DNA from: Ruminococcus sp.
Lineage (GTDB): Bacteria; Bacillota; Clostridia; Oscillospirales; Ruminococcaceae
Assembly: GCA_014799765.1 (NCBI GenBank)
Contig: JAAVHK010000075.1
Span: 1 to 7,583, forward strand
DNA length: 7,583 bases
Direction of reading: 5' to 3'
The first letter of the stretch is position 1; every line of letters begins with the position of its first letter. Below the pieces are notes generated by a model. That model worked only from the letters and a program-made list of their open reading frames with translations. It ran no database searches and had not been told where the DNA came from. Shown piece by piece: positions 5,589 through 7,583 of the stretch. The position numbers and the translations under genes were made by a program.

Positions 5589-7583
5589 ATGTCAAAAGAA
5601 CTTGCAAAAGCGTACAGTCCGAAAGATTTTGAAGACAGAATCTACAAGGCATGGTACGAAAAGGGTTGTTTCCGTGCGGAAGTCGACCCGAAAAAAATAC
5701 CGTATACAATAGTAATCCCACCACCAAATATAACAGGTCAGTTGCATATGGGTCACGCCCTCGACGAAACTTTACAGGATATACTTATCCGCTGGAAGAG
5801 AATGTCGGGATATTCGGCATTATGGTTACCAGGTACTGACCACGCTGCAATAGCTACGGAAGCAAAAATTGTTGAGGCTATGCGTAAAGAGGGCGTTACA
5901 AAAGAAGACCTCGGACGAGATGGCTTCATGGAACGTGCTTGGAAATGGAAAGAACAATACGGCGGACGTATCGTGGAACAGTTAAAGAAACTCGGTTCTT
6001 CTTGTGACTGGTCAAGAGAACGCTTTACAATGGACGAGGGCTGTTCAAAAGCCGTAAAGGAAGTTTTCGTAAAATATTATAATAAAGGTCTGATATACCG
6101 TGGTGAGAGGATTATTAACTGGTGTCCGAAGTGTATGACATCGCTTTCAGATGCGGAAGTAACTTTCGAGGAACAGGCTGGACATTTCTGGCATTTAAGG
6201 TATAAAATAAAAGGTACAGAAGACTATCTTGAATTAGCTACAACACGTCCGGAAACTCTTTTAGGTGATACCGCAGTTGCAGTAAATCCTAAAGACGAAA
6301 GATATAAAAATCTTGTAGGAAAAACTGTAATTCTGCCTATCGTTCACAGGGAAATACCGATAGTTGCAGATGATTACGTTGAAATGGATTTCGGAACAGG
6401 AGTAGTAAAAATAACACCTGCTCATGACCCGAATGACTTTGAAGTAGGTTTAAGACATAATTTACCGGTCATAAACGTAATGAACGACGACGCTACAATT
6501 ACAGCAGATTATCCGGCATATGCAGGTATGGACAGATACGAAGCAAGAAAGGCTATCGTTGCAGACCTCGAAAAAGAGGGGGCATTGGTTGAAATAGAAG
6601 ATTACAGCCATAATGTCGGAACTTGTTACCGTTGCGGTACTACCGTAGAACCGAAAGTTTCTACACAATGGTTTGTAAAAATGAAACCTCTTGCACAACC
6701 GGCTATCGACGCTGTAAAGAACGGCGATACAAAATTTGTACCGGAAAGATTTGATAAAATATATTTCCACTGGCTTGAAAATATCCGTGACTGGTGTATA
6801 TCACGTCAGATATGGTGGGGACATCAGATACCGGCGTTCTATTGCGATGAGTGTGGTGAAATGGTAGTCACAAAAGAGGATTCCTGTAACTGTCCGAAGT
6901 GTAACAAGCCAATGCGTCAAGACCCTGATACACTCGACACATGGTTCAGTTCAGCATTATGGCCATTCTCAACACTCGGATTCCCTGAAAAAACGGAAGA
7001 TTTAGAATACTTCTATCCGACGAACACCCTCGTAACCGGTTATGATATAATATTCTTCTGGGTTATCAGAATGATGTTCAGCGGTCTTGAAAATATGGGA
7101 AAAGTTCCGTTTGATACTGTACTGATACACGGACTTGTAAGGGATTCTCAGGGACGTAAAATGTCAAAATCACTCGGCAACGGCATTGACCCGTTGGAAG
7201 TCATAAACGAATACGGTGCAGACGCTCTCCGCTTTATGCTTGCTACCGGAAATTCCCCCGGAAATGATATGCGTTATATCGACGAAAAAGTAAAATCCGC
7301 CCGAAACTTCGCTAATAAACTTTGGAACGCCTCACGTTTTATCATGATGAATCTTCCTGAAGATTTTGAATTTACCGGACTTCCGGACGAACTCGAAACG
7401 GAAGACAAATGGCTTGTCAATAAATTCAACAATCTTGCAAAAGAAGTAAATGAAAATCTTGATAAATTTGAATTAGGTGTAGCATCTCAGAAACTCTATG
7501 ACTTCATATGGGATGTTTTCTGCGACTGGTATATTGAACTCACTAAACCACGCATACAGGCTGGTGGCGAGACTATGGCAAAA
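5589..7583 (+). CDS. valS: Valyl-tRNA synthetase, partial (3' end outside window)
   Basis: This class Ia enzyme joins valine to tRNA-Val using ATP and hydrolyses misacylated Thr-tRNA-Val in its editing domain. The frame is open for 665 codons to the edge; the family is about 880 residues, so roughly the last quarter (anticodon-binding domain end and C-terminal coiled-coil arm) is missing. Visible signatures are the HIGH motif as HMGH (53-56) after PPPNITGQL, the editing-domain motif TTRPETLLGD (218-227), DTLDTWFSS (447-455) and KMSKS (524-528). Cysteine pairs suggest zinc-ribbon elements: CPKC (179-182) with CYRC (346-349), and CDEC (419-422) with CNCPKC (433-438). The start ATG follows AAGGAG (5573-5578) by ten bases, slightly long, and the protein begins MSKELAKAYSPKDFE as usual. 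Expression is governed by the T-box just upstream, whose valine specifier agrees independently with the gene identity. No frameshift or internal stop was seen. Confidence 0.97.
   Translation, partial: MSKELAKAYSPKDFEDRIYKAWYEKGCFRAEVDPKKIPYTIVIPPPNITGQLHMGHALDETLQDILIRWKRMSGYSALWLPGTDHAAIATEAKIVEAMRKEGVTKEDLGRDGFMERAWKWKEQYGGRIVEQLKKLGSSCDWSRERFTMDEGCSKAVKEVFVKYYNKGLIYRGERIINWCPKCMTSLSDAEVTFEEQAGHFWHLRYKIKGTEDYLELATTRPETLLGDTAVAVNPKDERYKNLVGKTVILPIVHREIPIVADDYVEMDFGTGVVKITPAHDPNDFEVGLRHNLPVINVMNDDATITADYPAYAGMDRYEARKAIVADLEKEGALVEIEDYSHNVGTCYRCGTTVEPKVSTQWFVKMKPLAQPAIDAVKNGDTKFVPERFDKIYFHWLENIRDWCISRQIWWGHQIPAFYCDECGEMVVTKEDSCNCPKCNKPMRQDPDTLDTWFSSALWPFSTLGFPEKTEDLEYFYPTNTLVTGYDIIFFWVIRMMFSGLENMGKVPFDTVLIHGLVRDSQGRKMSKSLGNGIDPLEVINEYGADALRFMLATGNSPGNDMRYIDEKVKSARNFANKLWNASRFIMMNLPEDFEFTGLPDELETEDKWLVNKFNNLAKEVNENLDKFELGVASQKLYDFIWDVFCDWYIELTKPRIQAGGETMAK

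Noticed and set aside
6462..6770. Open frame of 102 codons on the minus strand inside valS
   Set aside because: It lies antisense to the conserved valS editing-domain region, is very rich in Cys, Phe and Tyr in a way expected from reverse reading, and has no ribosome binding site or promoter.
1..7583. CRISPR arrays, insertion sequences, tRNA or rRNA genes
   Set aside because: I saw no regularly spaced direct repeats, transposase motifs, terminal inverted repeats with target duplications, or tRNA/rRNA signatures on either strand.

Overview
The window looks like an ordinary chromosomal housekeeping segment from a low-GC Clostridia, most likely a Ruminococcus-type member of the Oscillospiraceae. 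The support is an AT-rich sequence with heavy use of ATA, GTA and GGA codons, strong AAGGAG-type ribosome binding sites, a tRNA-sensing T-box leader in front of an aminoacyl-tRNA synthetase gene, and a PcrA/UvrD helicase carrying an acidic insertion that I recall from that group. The taxonomic call is inference. No rRNA, tRNA, CRISPR array, insertion sequence, prophage gene or obvious defence island is visible.

The left half (1-4064) is a minus-strand block read right to left. It holds pcrA-like helicase (4064-1686), pyruvate kinase pyk (1645-224), then an unidentified small gene starting one base after the pyk stop and running off the left edge (222-1). No convincing terminator separates the three, so they probably form one operon driven by a promoter near 4246-4218.

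The gap at 4065-4387 is a divergent promoter region. It has a minus-strand promoter for the helicase operon, a perfect-consensus plus-strand promoter for the next gene, an AT-rich dyad between the two -35 boxes, and an 18-bp perfect palindrome in the leader of the plus-strand gene.

The right half is plus strand. A CPBP-family (CAAX protease/bacteriocin-processing type) intramembrane metalloprotease lies at 4388-5245. A strong promoter follows five bases after its stop codon. It drives a complete T-box riboswitch (about 5285-5549) with a valine specifier, mutually exclusive antiterminator and terminator, and then valS (5589 to the right edge, 665 codons present, 3' end missing). The T-box should let uncharged tRNA-Val raise ValRS production.

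I found no convincing new multi-gene system. The items most worth a second look are the PcrA insertion, the palindrome and shared dyad controlling the CPBP protease, the common extended -10 architecture of the three main promoters, and the T-box apparently serving also as the only terminator for the upstream protease gene.
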